Origin: Candidatus Thalassarchaeaceae archaeon | Lineage (GTDB): Archaea > Thermoplasmatota > Poseidoniia > Poseidoniales > Thalassarchaeaceae | Assembly (NCBI GenBank): GCA_023268715.1 | Contig: JALRLV010000003.1 | Location: 62,321-126,320, forward strand | Direction of reading: 5' to 3' | DNA: 64,000 bases | Shown: positions 37,214 to 47,500 of the stretch, piece by piece | Numbering within the stretch: position 1 is the stretch's first letter | Layout of the letters: every line of letters begins with the position of its first letter | Made by a program: the position numbers and the translations under genes | Notes under the pieces: generated by a model | What the model saw: only the letters and a program-made list of their open reading frames with translations | Database searches by the model: none | Told to the model about the DNA's origin: nothing

Positions 37214-37711
37214 ATGGATCAAGCGCAAGTAGTCCTCGCAGCAGGCTTATTCTGTACCATAGCATTTGCAGGTGTTGTTTTACTAGATTCTGAATCAAGC
37301 ACTGATGGAATCCCGGATTGGGAGGTTTTGGAAGTCTGTCTAGCAGACCATAGTGGAAGTATTTCTCACATTCATGCAACTGTTTCAATAACCATTAATG
37401 GAAATAACATTCTAATCCCGGAAGATATTGGGATTACAGATCAAGTCTGCCCGAATGGTATGCGTGGAGTACATACACATGACGATACTGGAAGGCTACA
37501 CATAGAAACTCCGGGAGCTATGGAGGCGCCAGTTGGTGCTTTCTTTTCTATTTGGGGGGAACAATTCGATGACACACATATCCTGAATAAAGTTGCAAAC
37601 GACAATAACGAAGTTGTAATGTTCGTAAACGGTCAACAGAATTTCGAATATGAAAATTACCTCATGGAAGACGGCGATGTCATAGAAATTGAATATCGTG
37701 AAAAACAGTGA
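37214..37711 (+). CDS. Membrane-anchored histidine-rich 'HTHD' protein
   Basis: The protein has 165 residues from the ATG at 37214; the longer frame upstream does not look coding. A hydrophobic N-terminal helix anchors or exports it. The outer domain has H-I-H-A-T-V-S-I-T-I-N-G near residue 60, I-P-E-D-I-G-I, C-P-N-G-M-R-G-V-H-T-H-D-D-T-G-R-L-H-I-E and F-F-S-I-W-G-E. Proteins with this pattern occur in archaea and bacteria without a firm function. The His cluster suggests metal binding (inference). It ends 6 bp before the convergent rtcB. Confidence 0.75.
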   Translation: MDQAQVVLAAGLFCTIAFAGVVLLDSESSTDGIPDWEVLEVCLADHSGSISHIHATVSITINGNNILIPEDIGITDQVCPNGMRGVHTHDDTGRLHIETPGAMEAPVGAFFSIWGEQFDDTHILNKVANDNNEVVMFVNGQQNFEYENYLMEDGDVIEIEYREKQ

Positions 37712-37717
37712 TATTTT

Positions 37718-39232
37718 TCATCCTTTAATTACAGCGAATGGCCTTAGTCTGGCAACAGGTCTAGCTAGGTTTGCGGCATTTGTAAGAGCGATTACCTCGT
37801 CCACATCTTTGTACGCTTCAGGCGCTTCTTCGGCAAGCACATTCGGAGTTTTCGCTCGGACATGAATTCCCGAGGCCTCAAGTCTTTCTCTAAGGGCTAA
37901 TGAATCGACGGATTTCCTTGCTGCAGTTCTAGACAACTGTCTTCCTGCTCCGTGGCAAGACGAAGAAAATGCATCATTAGCCCCTTTCTTTGGCCCAGCT
38001 AAAACCCACGAGGCAGTCCCCATGTCTCCTGGTACCAAAACAGGTTGTCCAACACTCGAGAATTTACTTGCAAGTTCTGGATGATCTCCACCAAGTGCTC
38101 GAGTTGCCCCCTTTCTATGTACACAACATTTGCAAGATTTACCATGGACAATATGGTCCTCAACTTTCGCTATGTTGTGACTAACGTCGTATACAACATC
38201 TAATTCACCGTCCGAGCCTAGTTGATTTCTGAGCGTATTTCTCAACCTTTGTGTTAGTACAGAACGGTTTGCAAAGGCGTAATTTCCGGCAGCTCGCATC
38301 GCATCAAGGTAGGCTGTTCCTTCCCTACTGTAAATCGGTGCCGCTGCGAGTTGTCTATCGCGTAAACGATAATCCCAAGCTTGAGCAACCCAGTGGTCTC
38401 CATCGCGTTGATATTTACTTTCTATTTTCGCCACATGTTCACTACATACCTGATGGCCGAGTCCTCTTGATCCTGTGTGAATCATGGCGGTGACTTGACC
38501 TTCTCGCAAACCGTAGGCCTCCGCTGCAACCGGGTCTTCTATTCTATCTACTACTTGCAATTCAAGGAAGTGATTGCCTGAACCTAATGTTCCCAGAGCC
38601 TTCATTCCACGTTTCTGAGCTCTTTCCCCCACATTTCTCTCAGTACTCTCCAGTAATCCATTGGATTCTATTGCCAGTAAGTCTTCTGATTCACCCCACC
38701 CTATGTCAATTGCAGCTTTTGCCCCCTCAGAAAGCACAGAAGCCATAGTCGTCTCATCTAGTTGAAGTCCACCTTTGCTAGTAGCGCCAGCGGGGATTTG
38801 ATTTGCAAGAGTACGAACTAACGACTTTGAATCAATGTCTGAAATCTCTACATCCATGGAACATAGTCGAACTCCACAATTAATGTCGAATCCAACTCCT
38901 CCCGGGGAAATTGCACCACCTAATTCACCTGTATTTACGTCCGTAGCCACTACCCCTCCTATTGGAAAGCCATAGCCAAAATGCCAATCAGCCATTGCCC
39001 AGGCATCACCTACAATTCCTGGCATACCAGCAGTGTTACAGAGTTGCTCGGGGGAACGGTCATCACTGTGAGCGTGCATATGCTTTTCATCTGAAATTAA
39101 TATTGCATCAGTGAGCATAGAACCATGTTTGGAGATGCGCATTCGCCCGTCTCCATCACTGTCAAGATGCTCACGCCAAGCAGCGCTCATGACAACTCGT
39201 GAAGCACAATTGATTTCAACGCGACGCAGCAT
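37718..39232 (-). CDS. rtcB: RNA-splicing ligase RtcB
   Basis: It joins 2',3'-cyclic-phosphate and 5'-OH RNA ends (tRNA splicing and repair) using Mn2+ and GTP. About 504 residues from the ATG at 39232. The metal-binding Cys sits in G-F-D-I-N-C-G-V-R-L. Further motifs are G-S-G-N-H-F-L-E, H-T-G-S-R-G-L-G-H, D-V-S-H-N-I-A-K and the guanylylated His in S-C-H-G-A-G-R-Q-L-S-R. The N-terminal 30 residues vary; a start at 39187 is possible. Its activating partner, archease, is encoded at 47.7 kb. Confidence 0.95.
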   Translation of the reverse strand: MLRRVEINCASRVVMSAAWREHLDSDGDGRMRISKHGSMLTDAILISDEKHMHAHSDDRSPEQLCNTAGMPGIVGDAWAMADWHFGYGFPIGGVVATDVNTGELGGAISPGGVGFDINCGVRLCSMDVEISDIDSKSLVRTLANQIPAGATSKGGLQLDETTMASVLSEGAKAAIDIGWGESEDLLAIESNGLLESTERNVGERAQKRGMKALGTLGSGNHFLELQVVDRIEDPVAAEAYGLREGQVTAMIHTGSRGLGHQVCSEHVAKIESKYQRDGDHWVAQAWDYRLRDRQLAAAPIYSREGTAYLDAMRAAGNYAFANRSVLTQRLRNTLRNQLGSDGELDVVYDVSHNIAKVEDHIVHGKSCKCCVHRKGATRALGGDHPELASKFSSVGQPVLVPGDMGTASWVLAGPKKGANDAFSSSCHGAGRQLSRTAARKSVDSLALRERLEASGIHVRAKTPNVLAEEAPEAYKDVDEVIALTNAANLARPVARLRPFAVIKG

Positions 39233-39291
39233 AATGAACAATTGCTTTCAAGACGACTTGTCCGATGGGTAGACTGTAGGGAGGGGCAGTG

Positions 39292-42150
39292 ATGAAGTTC
39301 GGAGAGACCAATATTCCCTTCTGGGAAGAGTCAGGTCACTCATGCAGAGTTTGTTCTGTCACTGGTCTCCGGTTTTGGTCACGAGACGAAAATCGTACAA
39401 CTTCTGGTGATACGGTTGAAGACTCATACACATTTATTGGCAACCCGATAATCAAGGGATTTCCTATGCGTGGAAAAGAATTGAAAGATGCCATGCGTGA
39501 GACCTTCCTCGATTACTTTGAGCAGAGAGGACATGCTAGAATCGACCCTTATCCAGTATTGGCTCGATGGCGAGATGATATTCACTTGACCATAGCCTCA
39601 ATCGCTGATTTCCAACCGCATGTAACTAGTGGATTAGTGCCTCCACCTGCAAATCCTCTGGGGATTAGCCAGCCCTGTATTCGATTAACCGATGTAGCAG
39701 CAGTAGGCCGTTCTGGTAGGCATTTAACCACCTTTGAAATGATGGCCCATCATGCCTTTAATCGACCAGATGATGGTGCTGTGGTTTACTGGATCGACCA
39801 ATGTGTTCGATATTGTGATGATATGCTGGTTAACACATTTGGAATAGAGCCTGCTGATATCACCTATATCGAAAATCCCTGGTCCGGAGGCGGAAATGCA
39901 GGTCCGGCTCTGGAAGTCATTGTCGGTGGGCTGGAGTTAGCTACTTTGGTTTTCATGAATCTCGAGGAGCATGAAGACGGAGATGTCGAAATCAAAGGAC
40001 TTCGATACAGAGAAATGCCCCTGCAGATTATTGACACGGGATATGGTTTGGAGAGGTTTTGTTGGGCTGCGGCAGGGACCTCTACAATTTACGAAGCAAT
40101 CTATCCGGAGTCTGTAGAATGGCTGAAACAAATCGCCGGTTTTGATTCGATGGTGGAAGGATTAGGGTTGGGTGTCGACACAGATGACTTACTTGCAGAA
40201 TTATCTCAACTTGCTGGAATTCTCAATATTGATGTTGGAACCGATGTCGACTCATTGTACCAGAGACTCGTCGAAAGATTGGGAGACGGGGGTGTGGACA
40301 TATCGGTTTCCGACTTAAAACGCGTCACTGAACCTCTTTCATCGATTTATGCAATCCCTGATCATATGCACGCAATTAGCAATATGTTAGGTGATGGCTT
40401 AGTGCCCAGTAATGCAAAGGCGGGTTATCTTGTTAGAATGATGGCGCGTAGAGTTTGTAGAATGAAGGGAGATTTAGGAATCGATGTCCCCCTACGAGAT
40501 TTGGCTGCACATCACATCGACACTCACCTCGATATGATTGGATTTGTCCAGAGTAGGGAAGGAATTCTGACCATTCTAGACTTAGAAGAGGCTCGCTATC
40601 ATGAGATGTTGAGAAAGGGTGAAGCTGCGGTTAGAACTGCACTTAGAGAACTTCCACAAGATGCTCATAATGCACCAGACGAAATACTATTTCGTTTAGC
40701 AGAAGAAAGAGGTCTAAATCCGGAAATGGTAGTTTCAATAGCAAGAAAATTAGGTTGGGAGAATCTCTCTGTTAGAGTGGGTTTCGCAGCAGATATGGCG
40801 GCTAGAAATGCAGAGAGAACAAAGGCCGCTGCAAAGGGGAACGAAAAAGGGCAAATTTTCCAAACTAACTTCCCTCCTACTCGACAAGATTACTATTCTG
40901 ACACAAGTAAAACTGAATTCAGTGCAGCGGTTCTAGGTTGCAAGCCATTATCTAAAACACAAATCGACTCACTAAATCTATCATCAGAGGTTGTGGAACC
41001 GCCTACTCATTCTGTAGTTCTGGACAGTACTCTATTCTATCCCGAGGGAGGCGGTCAACTGGGCGACCAGGGACATTTAGGAACCGCAAGAGTGGTTGAT
41101 ACTAGAATAGAAAGTGGAGTAATATATCACCTAACTAATTGCTCTGTTGAAGAAGGAGAAATTTCAGGTAAAATAGACTGGAAAAGAAGACGGCAACTAA
41201 TGGATCACCACACTGCGGTCCACATCGTAGGCGGTAGTGCTCGTGCGATACTAGGCCCACATATATGGCAAGCCGGTTCGAACAAGGGTGAGCGCTATGC
41301 AAGAATTGACTTAACTCACTACTCCCGAATTTCTCGGAATGATTTGGATAAGATTGAAGATCATGCAAATGACATAATCGAACAGAATCCTGTTGTAGAA
41401 AAATTAGTCCTAGATAGAGCAGAAGCTGACGTGCAATTCGGCTTTGAATTATACCAGGGTGGCCCACCTAAACATAGTCAAATTAGAATAATCAAAATCG
41501 GCGACCACGATGTGCAGGCTTGTGGAGGAACGCATCACGACAATACCGGTGAAGTTTCTGAACTTCGCATCATCCGGTCTAGTCAAGTCCAAGACGGGGT
41601 CGAGCGTCTGCAAATCGTGGCAGGGGAGACGGCACGCGAGCACGCGCGAATTCAGGAACGCCTCTTGAACGAATCAAGCGAAGTCCTTGGGGTATCTCCA
41701 GATGACCTTCCAAGTGCGGTCTCACGTTTCTTTGATGAGTGGAAATCTCAGCAGAAGAAGATTGAATCGTTGGAAGCCGAAATCGTAAGACTGCGGACCA
41801 GTGGGGGCGGCGATGGCGCCATAGAAAAAGAAGGAATTCGCTATGCCATTATGGAAGTTGGTGGCGACATGAAAGCAGTTATGTCTATGCTAAGCCAATT
41901 AACACGGGATCCTCAAAATCCGACTCTAGCGGTTCTTGGAACTAGAGATGGAGGCGGGAAACTAATCGTCGCCATCACTGAAGGTTCACTCGCGGCTGAG
42001 AAACATGACGCCACAGAGATTCTTGCCGCCATAGCCGGACACATAAACGGAGGAGGGGGTGGGCGTCCGACAATGGCTCAAGGCGGTGGTTCAAACTCGG
42101 ATGGTATACCCGATGCATTGGAAGCTGCTCGTAATATTCTCGGGTTGTGA
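39292..42150 (+). CDS. alaS: Alanyl-tRNA synthetase (archaeal type)
   Basis: The enzyme charges tRNA-Ala with alanine and edits mischarged Ser/Gly. About 952 residues. It has the archaeal N-terminal extension (Y-T-F-I-G-N-P), a catalytic core (R-G-H-A-R-I, V-T-S-G-L-V-P-P-P-A-N-P) and an editing domain with metal motifs H-H-T-A-V-H and C-G-G-T-H-H-D-N-T-G. A C-Ala domain ends the chain. The first motif is H-T-A-V-H rather than the usual H-T-A-T-H. GGGAGG (39280-39285) before the ATG supports the start; a GTG one codon earlier is possible. The next gene overlaps or follows immediately. Confidence 0.96.
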   Translation: MKFGETNIPFWEESGHSCRVCSVTGLRFWSRDENRTTSGDTVEDSYTFIGNPIIKGFPMRGKELKDAMRETFLDYFEQRGHARIDPYPVLARWRDDIHLTIASIADFQPHVTSGLVPPPANPLGISQPCIRLTDVAAVGRSGRHLTTFEMMAHHAFNRPDDGAVVYWIDQCVRYCDDMLVNTFGIEPADITYIENPWSGGGNAGPALEVIVGGLELATLVFMNLEEHEDGDVEIKGLRYREMPLQIIDTGYGLERFCWAAAGTSTIYEAIYPESVEWLKQIAGFDSMVEGLGLGVDTDDLLAELSQLAGILNIDVGTDVDSLYQRLVERLGDGGVDISVSDLKRVTEPLSSIYAIPDHMHAISNMLGDGLVPSNAKAGYLVRMMARRVCRMKGDLGIDVPLRDLAAHHIDTHLDMIGFVQSREGILTILDLEEARYHEMLRKGEAAVRTALRELPQDAHNAPDEILFRLAEERGLNPEMVVSIARKLGWENLSVRVGFAADMAARNAERTKAAAKGNEKGQIFQTNFPPTRQDYYSDTSKTEFSAAVLGCKPLSKTQIDSLNLSSEVVEPPTHSVVLDSTLFYPEGGGQLGDQGHLGTARVVDTRIESGVIYHLTNCSVEEGEISGKIDWKRRRQLMDHHTAVHIVGGSARAILGPHIWQAGSNKGERYARIDLTHYSRISRNDLDKIEDHANDIIEQNPVVEKLVLDRAEADVQFGFELYQGGPPKHSQIRIIKIGDHDVQACGGTHHDNTGEVSELRIIRSSQVQDGVERLQIVAGETAREHARIQERLLNESSEVLGVSPDDLPSAVSRFFDEWKSQQKKIESLEAEIVRLRTSGGGDGAIEKEGIRYAIMEVGGDMKAVMSMLSQLTRDPQNPTLAVLGTRDGGGKLIVAITEGSLAAEKHDATEILAAIAGHINGGGGGRPTMAQGGGSNSDGIPDALEAARNILGL

Positions 42151-42155
42151 AAGAA

Positions 42156-43355
42156 ATGGTCGAACAAGTTGATGTTTCTGAGCGTGCCGCTGCAATCGAA
42201 TATGCGATTAGAGATGTTGTTGTTCCTGCCGTTGAGTTAGAGAAGCAAGGGCATGAAATTATTCGGCTAAACATTGGAGACCCATTGGCATACGAAGGAT
42301 TACCAACCCCTGAACATATGATTACTGCCTACAAACATGCATTGGATTCTCAGGACAATGGCTACGGACCTTCGTACGGAATCCCATCTCTTAGGCAGGC
42401 TATCGCCAAAGCTGAATCCGGCAAAGGCTGGAATTGTTCAGAAGATGATGTGTATGTTACACACGGAGTTACCGAAGCCTTGCAATTAATCTTCGCTGCA
42501 TTTCTAGAAGAGGGGACAAAAGTACTTGCCCCCGGTCCTCATTATCCTCCTTACATGGCTTATCCTCAGATGTATGGCGCAAGCACAATTGAATATCGCC
42601 TCAATCCGAAGGATGGCTGGCGAATTGATCTGGAAGATATCAAAGCCAAGATGGACGATAGTGTTCGTCTATTGGTAATAATTAATCCAAATAATCCTAC
42701 AGGAAATGTAGTCACTTCCTCTGAAATAGATACCTTACTAGAGATCACCAATGAATATCCCAAGTGCACCATTATTGCTGATGAAATCTACGATGCACTT
42801 GATTTCACAGGCAAACTTTGCTCCATAGCCTCAAGATCGAAATCCACTCCAATAATCGTTCTAAATGGGGTTTCTAAGGTATACTTTGCTCCGGGCTGGC
42901 GCATTGGCTACATGGCATGGCATGACCCTGAAGGTCGCCTAGAGTTGGTTCGCGATGGAGTTGAGAGACTATTGAGAAGTCGGTTGTGTGCTTCTACTCC
43001 TGCACAACATGGATACTTGGCTGGATTAACTGATGAACACGATTGGCTAGAAGGCCATCGTTCTAGAGTAAAGCAAAGATTGGATTATTGTAAGGATAGA
43101 ATTTCACAGATAGATGGATTGGATTGCGAAGCACCAGGAGGTGCTTTCTACCTATTTGTTAGGATTACAGATGAATCAGTAACTTCAGACAAACAATGGG
43201 TTCTAGATCTTCTCCACCAACAACATGTATTGGTTGTACATGGCTCGGGATTCTCTCCTGAATTCGGTTCAGGACATTTTCGTATGGTCTGCTTGCCTCC
43301 CATCGAAGTATTATCAACAGCCTTCGACCGAATTGACAAATTCATCAATGGATGA
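42156..43355 (+). CDS. Class-I pyridoxal-phosphate aminotransferase (AlaT/AspC-like)
   Basis: It transfers amino groups between an amino acid and 2-oxo acid. About 399 residues from the ATG at 42156; a GTG at 42147 overlaps the alaS stop. The PLP lysine lies in L-N-G-V-S-K-V-Y-F-A-P-G-W-R-I-G-Y, with I-N-P-N-N-P-T-G-N, D-E-I-Y-D-A-L and the C-terminal F-R-M-V. It resembles archaeal alanine or aspartate aminotransferases. Position directly behind alaS makes alanine plausible (inference). Confidence 0.9.
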   Translation: MVEQVDVSERAAAIEYAIRDVVVPAVELEKQGHEIIRLNIGDPLAYEGLPTPEHMITAYKHALDSQDNGYGPSYGIPSLRQAIAKAESGKGWNCSEDDVYVTHGVTEALQLIFAAFLEEGTKVLAPGPHYPPYMAYPQMYGASTIEYRLNPKDGWRIDLEDIKAKMDDSVRLLVIINPNNPTGNVVTSSEIDTLLEITNEYPKCTIIADEIYDALDFTGKLCSIASRSKSTPIIVLNGVSKVYFAPGWRIGYMAWHDPEGRLELVRDGVERLLRSRLCASTPAQHGYLAGLTDEHDWLEGHRSRVKQRLDYCKDRISQIDGLDCEAPGGAFYLFVRITDESVTSDKQWVLDLLHQQHVLVVHGSGFSPEFGSGHFRMVCLPPIEVLSTAFDRIDKFING

Positions 43356-44466
43356 TCGCATGGGTTTTTTTGATTTCTTCAATCGAAAAAAATCCACATC
43401 TGACCCTTTGGAAAGCATAAAACAACGATGGTTATACCTTTCTAATGGATTGATAAAAGACAATTTTTCCTCAAAAATCAATCATTACGGCGCTAGATTC
43501 TCCACCCATGGATTTGAGACATGGTTCTTGGGTTTAGAACAGAGGCTAGATCAGAGTTTAGGCCGTAGATTAGCCCATGCGGCTTTAGAACATCAGGAAT
43601 TTTTCATGAAAAATTCTGGGGTTAAAATCCCATCTAGTAGAGATCCTAATAATTGGACGGAAAATTTACTAGATTGGCAAACAAGAGGCCTTGGAGTGTA
43701 TAGAAAAATAGACGATGAGGACGAAATTAGGTTGCTTGTTGAAAATCCCGCCTCATCCCCGATATGCTCTGGTTTACTTACATCAGCATGGGAAATTGCT
43801 ACAGCAAAACGTCACCGTTTTGTTTGGTCTCAGAGTTCCCAAGAAGGCCTAGTTGTTAGTTTGAATCTTGACCATAAGGACTTACCAAACCCTACCGAAC
43901 AAGTCCTCATCTGGCCAAATTCGGATAATGAATTTGTAAATTACGAATTGACAGAGGACTCTTGGGAGGACCTAAGGGTAGGATCTCCTGGAGTGTGGTC
44001 ATTAATGAATGAAAGAAAATTTATTATTCACAGAGACCTGATTTTAAGATTTGAAGAGTTTTGCCTTCCATATATTTCCACCATTGAATCGGGAAGGCAA
44101 GATATCGAATGGCCAATTGCAGATGAGGAGCGTAAGTTATGGTGGACCTCAGCGGCTGATTCAATGAGGCAAATGCATTTTGATTCGGGCTTACATATTT
44201 TAATTTCAAAGCCAGATGATTGGATTGGAATAGGACGTAGACATCTGTCGATGAATGGTCTAGGAGCGGTTGAATCTGCGGAGTCATTTGACGGACACGG
44301 AGGTGTAAAAATTACCCTAAAAAATACATTTCATCCAGCAATTTCAGGAGGCGTATTATTGGCTTGCTGGGAACGTGCTCACGGAAGGCGTGGAAAACTA
44401 AAGTGTAGATTTAACAGTGGCTCAGTAGACTTATTTTTGTCCTCATCTGTTGATATAGCAGACTGA
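43348..44466 (+). CDS. Unknown cytosolic protein, about 372 residues
   Basis: The start at 43348 overlaps the end of the aminotransferase gene by 8 bp (ATG at 43360 is the alternative), implying coupling. It begins M-G-F-F-D-F-F-N-R-K-K, with no signal peptide. The sequence has scattered W and D residues and mixed helix/strand character: W-F-L-G-L-E-Q-R-L, W-E-I-A-T-A-K-R-H-R-F-V-W and G-G-V-L-L-A-C-W-E-R-A-H-G-R-R-G near the end. I recognise no family. Both neighbours on this strand are conserved metabolic genes, so a conserved role is likely. Confidence 0.75.
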   Translation: MDDRMGFFDFFNRKKSTSDPLESIKQRWLYLSNGLIKDNFSSKINHYGARFSTHGFETWFLGLEQRLDQSLGRRLAHAALEHQEFFMKNSGVKIPSSRDPNNWTENLLDWQTRGLGVYRKIDDEDEIRLLVENPASSPICSGLLTSAWEIATAKRHRFVWSQSSQEGLVVSLNLDHKDLPNPTEQVLIWPNSDNEFVNYELTEDSWEDLRVGSPGVWSLMNERKFIIHRDLILRFEEFCLPYISTIESGRQDIEWPIADEERKLWWTSAADSMRQMHFDSGLHILISKPDDWIGIGRRHLSMNGLGAVESAESFDGHGGVKITLKNTFHPAISGGVLLACWERAHGRRGKLKCRFNSGSVDLFLSSSVDIAD

Positions 44467-44492
44467 GGTTTGAGATGCGTTATCGCTGAAAC

Positions 44493-44498
44493 ATTATA
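44493..44498 (+). promoter_or_regulatory. TATA-like element of the calcium-repeat exoprotein gene
   Basis: ATTATATC lies about 25 bp before position 44521. The transcript would therefore begin right at a 7-bp hairpin. Confidence 0.4.
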
Positions 44499-44520
44499 TC
44501 CATGACTTAAGTCAACATAG

Positions 44521-44538
44521 CAACCCCGTTAGGGGTTG
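44521..44538 (+). repeat. 5'-terminal hairpin CAACCCC-GTTA-GGGGTTG
   Basis: A perfect 7-bp stem with a 4-nt loop lies immediately before the GGTGA ribosome site. It would sit at or near the mRNA 5' end. Confidence 0.6.
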
Positions 44539-44548
44539 GGTGAGAATT

Positions 44549-47500
44549 TTGGCTTTGAATCACAATCAATACGCAGTTGCGGCGATTGCCGTGACACTAT
44601 GTCTAGCAGGGTTCTACACGATTATCGACGCAGGACTTTCGACTACCGAATCTGGTGGATTTGAGCCAGCGGGTTCAGATGTCATATCCTCAGATGCTGA
44701 GGCGCAACAGGCCGGAAGAGATTCGGATGGAGACGGCCTTCCGGATAGGATGGAGCAGACTCTGTACGGTACGGATGATAATAATCCCGATACCGATGGA
44801 GACGGGTTAGAAGACGGCTGGGAGGTCGCTAACGGATTGGATCCATTGGACAGCGGGGAGCCAGACGAACGCGATATCGAAAATACGAATGCCGATGGAG
44901 AAGATGCTGGTGAACAAAATGAAACCTTCCCAGACCCGGACAACGGCCCCTACGGCGACCCAGATCGCGATGGCCTGACTAATGAGCAGGAAGCAGCTAT
45001 TGGTACAAACCCGACAGCTAGCGATAGTGACGGCGATGGCTTGAATGATCGCTGGGAATCACTATACACTGAAACTGTGCAAACACCCCAAGGTCCTGTG
45101 ACTTTACTAGACCCATTAAATCCAAACTGGGGATGCCCTTTACTTTCACCTCAAGTTGAGGCTGAAATGCGGTTAATCATAGGGACTAGCACATGGAATT
45201 CCCTACCGGTTGGCCCAAATGGAGATCATTCCTGTGATTCAGTTTTAGATATCGACAGGCAGGGTCCAGATTCGCTACCGAATTATCTTGAGGAAATATA
45301 CGACACCAATCCACTGGAGGAAGACAGCGATGGAGATTTAATTCCAGACAGAATCGAAGTCGGTTTTGGTTCCCAAGACCTACAAGTTCACTGCGGCGTA
45401 CCTCAATTCGGAACAATACGATTGGACGCACCATACACTGATTTAATGAGTGGGGTTGGCGATTTAACCTGGTTTAATGAAGACATGGATGGAGATGGAC
45501 GTCTGAATGGACCAGGTGATTGGGACACAGATGGCGATGGGATGCCTGACGGGTTCGAGTATTGTTACAACACCCTACTAAACCCCGCAAATTCCACCGA
45601 TGCCTACGGCGATGTTGATGAAGATGGCTTGAACAATGTAGAGGAATATGAGGTGGCTTACACCTGGGGGGCAGTCAACTTCACGAATCCCTTAGTCGCC
45701 GATACCGACAGCGATGGTATGCCAGATGGATGGGAGTACAATAGCGGCATCCATCCTAACGACGGTAGCAACGCGGAGGAAGACCCTGATTTCGATGGCT
45801 ATGATGCAGATGGTGATGGAGCCGTTCGCTACACTGATTTGGTTGGTATCTCCACAGTACACAGCATTGTTGTGGAAATCGGAGATTTTGTACAGGTTAA
45901 TCGCACTGTAATGTGGGTCAGAACTGTTCAGGACAGCCAATATGTAAACATCCCCGTCAAAACCCCAACCGAAGGATATGTTTACGCTATCAACATCGAA
46001 GTGGGTCAGGAAGTAATTAGTCGTCTACAAGACCTTGCAATCGTTGTTGAAGATCATGAGCGATTTACCAACCTAGATGAATATCGTGCCAAGTTTAGCC
46101 CTGACACAGATTTTAATCAGCCAGAAGAAGATTGGGCAATATTGGGACGTTCAACTGACCCACTAGTTCAGGACACTGACGGCGATGGTCTCATCGATGG
46201 TATCGAGGTAATCGGCTGGACCATCAGAGTCGTGGATATGGGAGTTCGAGATGTTACTGTCTATTCAGACCCTGGAGTTTACGACACAGATAGAGATGGG
46301 TTGTCAGATTCTGTTGAATATTTTGAAACGTTCACAAACGCTAGTGATAGAGATACAGATAGTGATGGATTGGAAGATTTCACCGAAGCGGTAGACGGAT
46401 TTATGTGGAATGGATCAGTTTACTTCACGAATGCCTCAATGTTTGATACAGATAACGATGGTTTGAATGACGGAGAAGAGGTAATCAATGGTCAAGACCA
46501 GTACATCACTAATGCAAACAATCCAGATACTGATGATGATGGGCTTTCAGATGGAGGAGAGGTCCTGTATATTCCTCGACCTTGGCAATCTGCCACAAAT
46601 CCACTGGACAATGACACCGATGACGATGGTCAACCGGATGGTTGGGAGATGCAGGTCTTTTCAGTTCAGCAGAATACAAATTCCCACAGTCTTTGGGTAA
46701 CCACTCAAAATTGGTTACCATTCGGGTGTACTAGTATGATCGAATGTGGACTTGGTCCTGGCGGATGGGTTTGGGATAGTTACCTCAAGGGTTTCCAAAC
46801 ATCGGGGGATAGGAATGGCGATGGTATTCTTGATCCTAAATATTTCATTCACGAGATGAATTTAACAGGATTCACAATTCCTAATGATGGAAGATGGGCA
46901 TTAGATCCGTCATTCGGTTCTATGCCAGACTCTAATTTTGATATCGATAATGACACCCTTCTCAACGCTCTAGAAGCCCCAGATAGGTGGGACACAAATC
47001 CTGTTGACGATGACACAGATGGTGATTTACTAGCTGATGGTTGGGAAGTATCTGCATCCGAGAGAGCGATTAGCTTGGGTCTGGTTGACAACAATACACT
47101 CGATGCTCTTGGTGCAAGAGGGCCAATGGACCCCAGAATGCCCGATTCGGATTTAGATGGTATAGATGACGGCTCCGAAGATTTTGATGATGATGGTCTG
47201 AATCGCACGCATTTACTGAATAGGTATTGCCCAGGTTGGGACGATCCACAAAATGCTGAATGTCACATCGACCCAACCACCGATAAGGGAGGTCGCTTCT
47301 ATGATGATTTGGAGAATTATACAAATTACGAAGAATTCCAAAATAAGACCGACCCTGTATTAGCCGATTCCGACGGAGATGGATGGGCTGACGGGTCTGA
47401 GGTTTACCACCAAGATCATGACAATGATGGAATGTGGTCTGGATGGGAATTTTACTTCGATTTCGACCCATTCGATGCTGCAGATGCTTTCGTTGATTCA

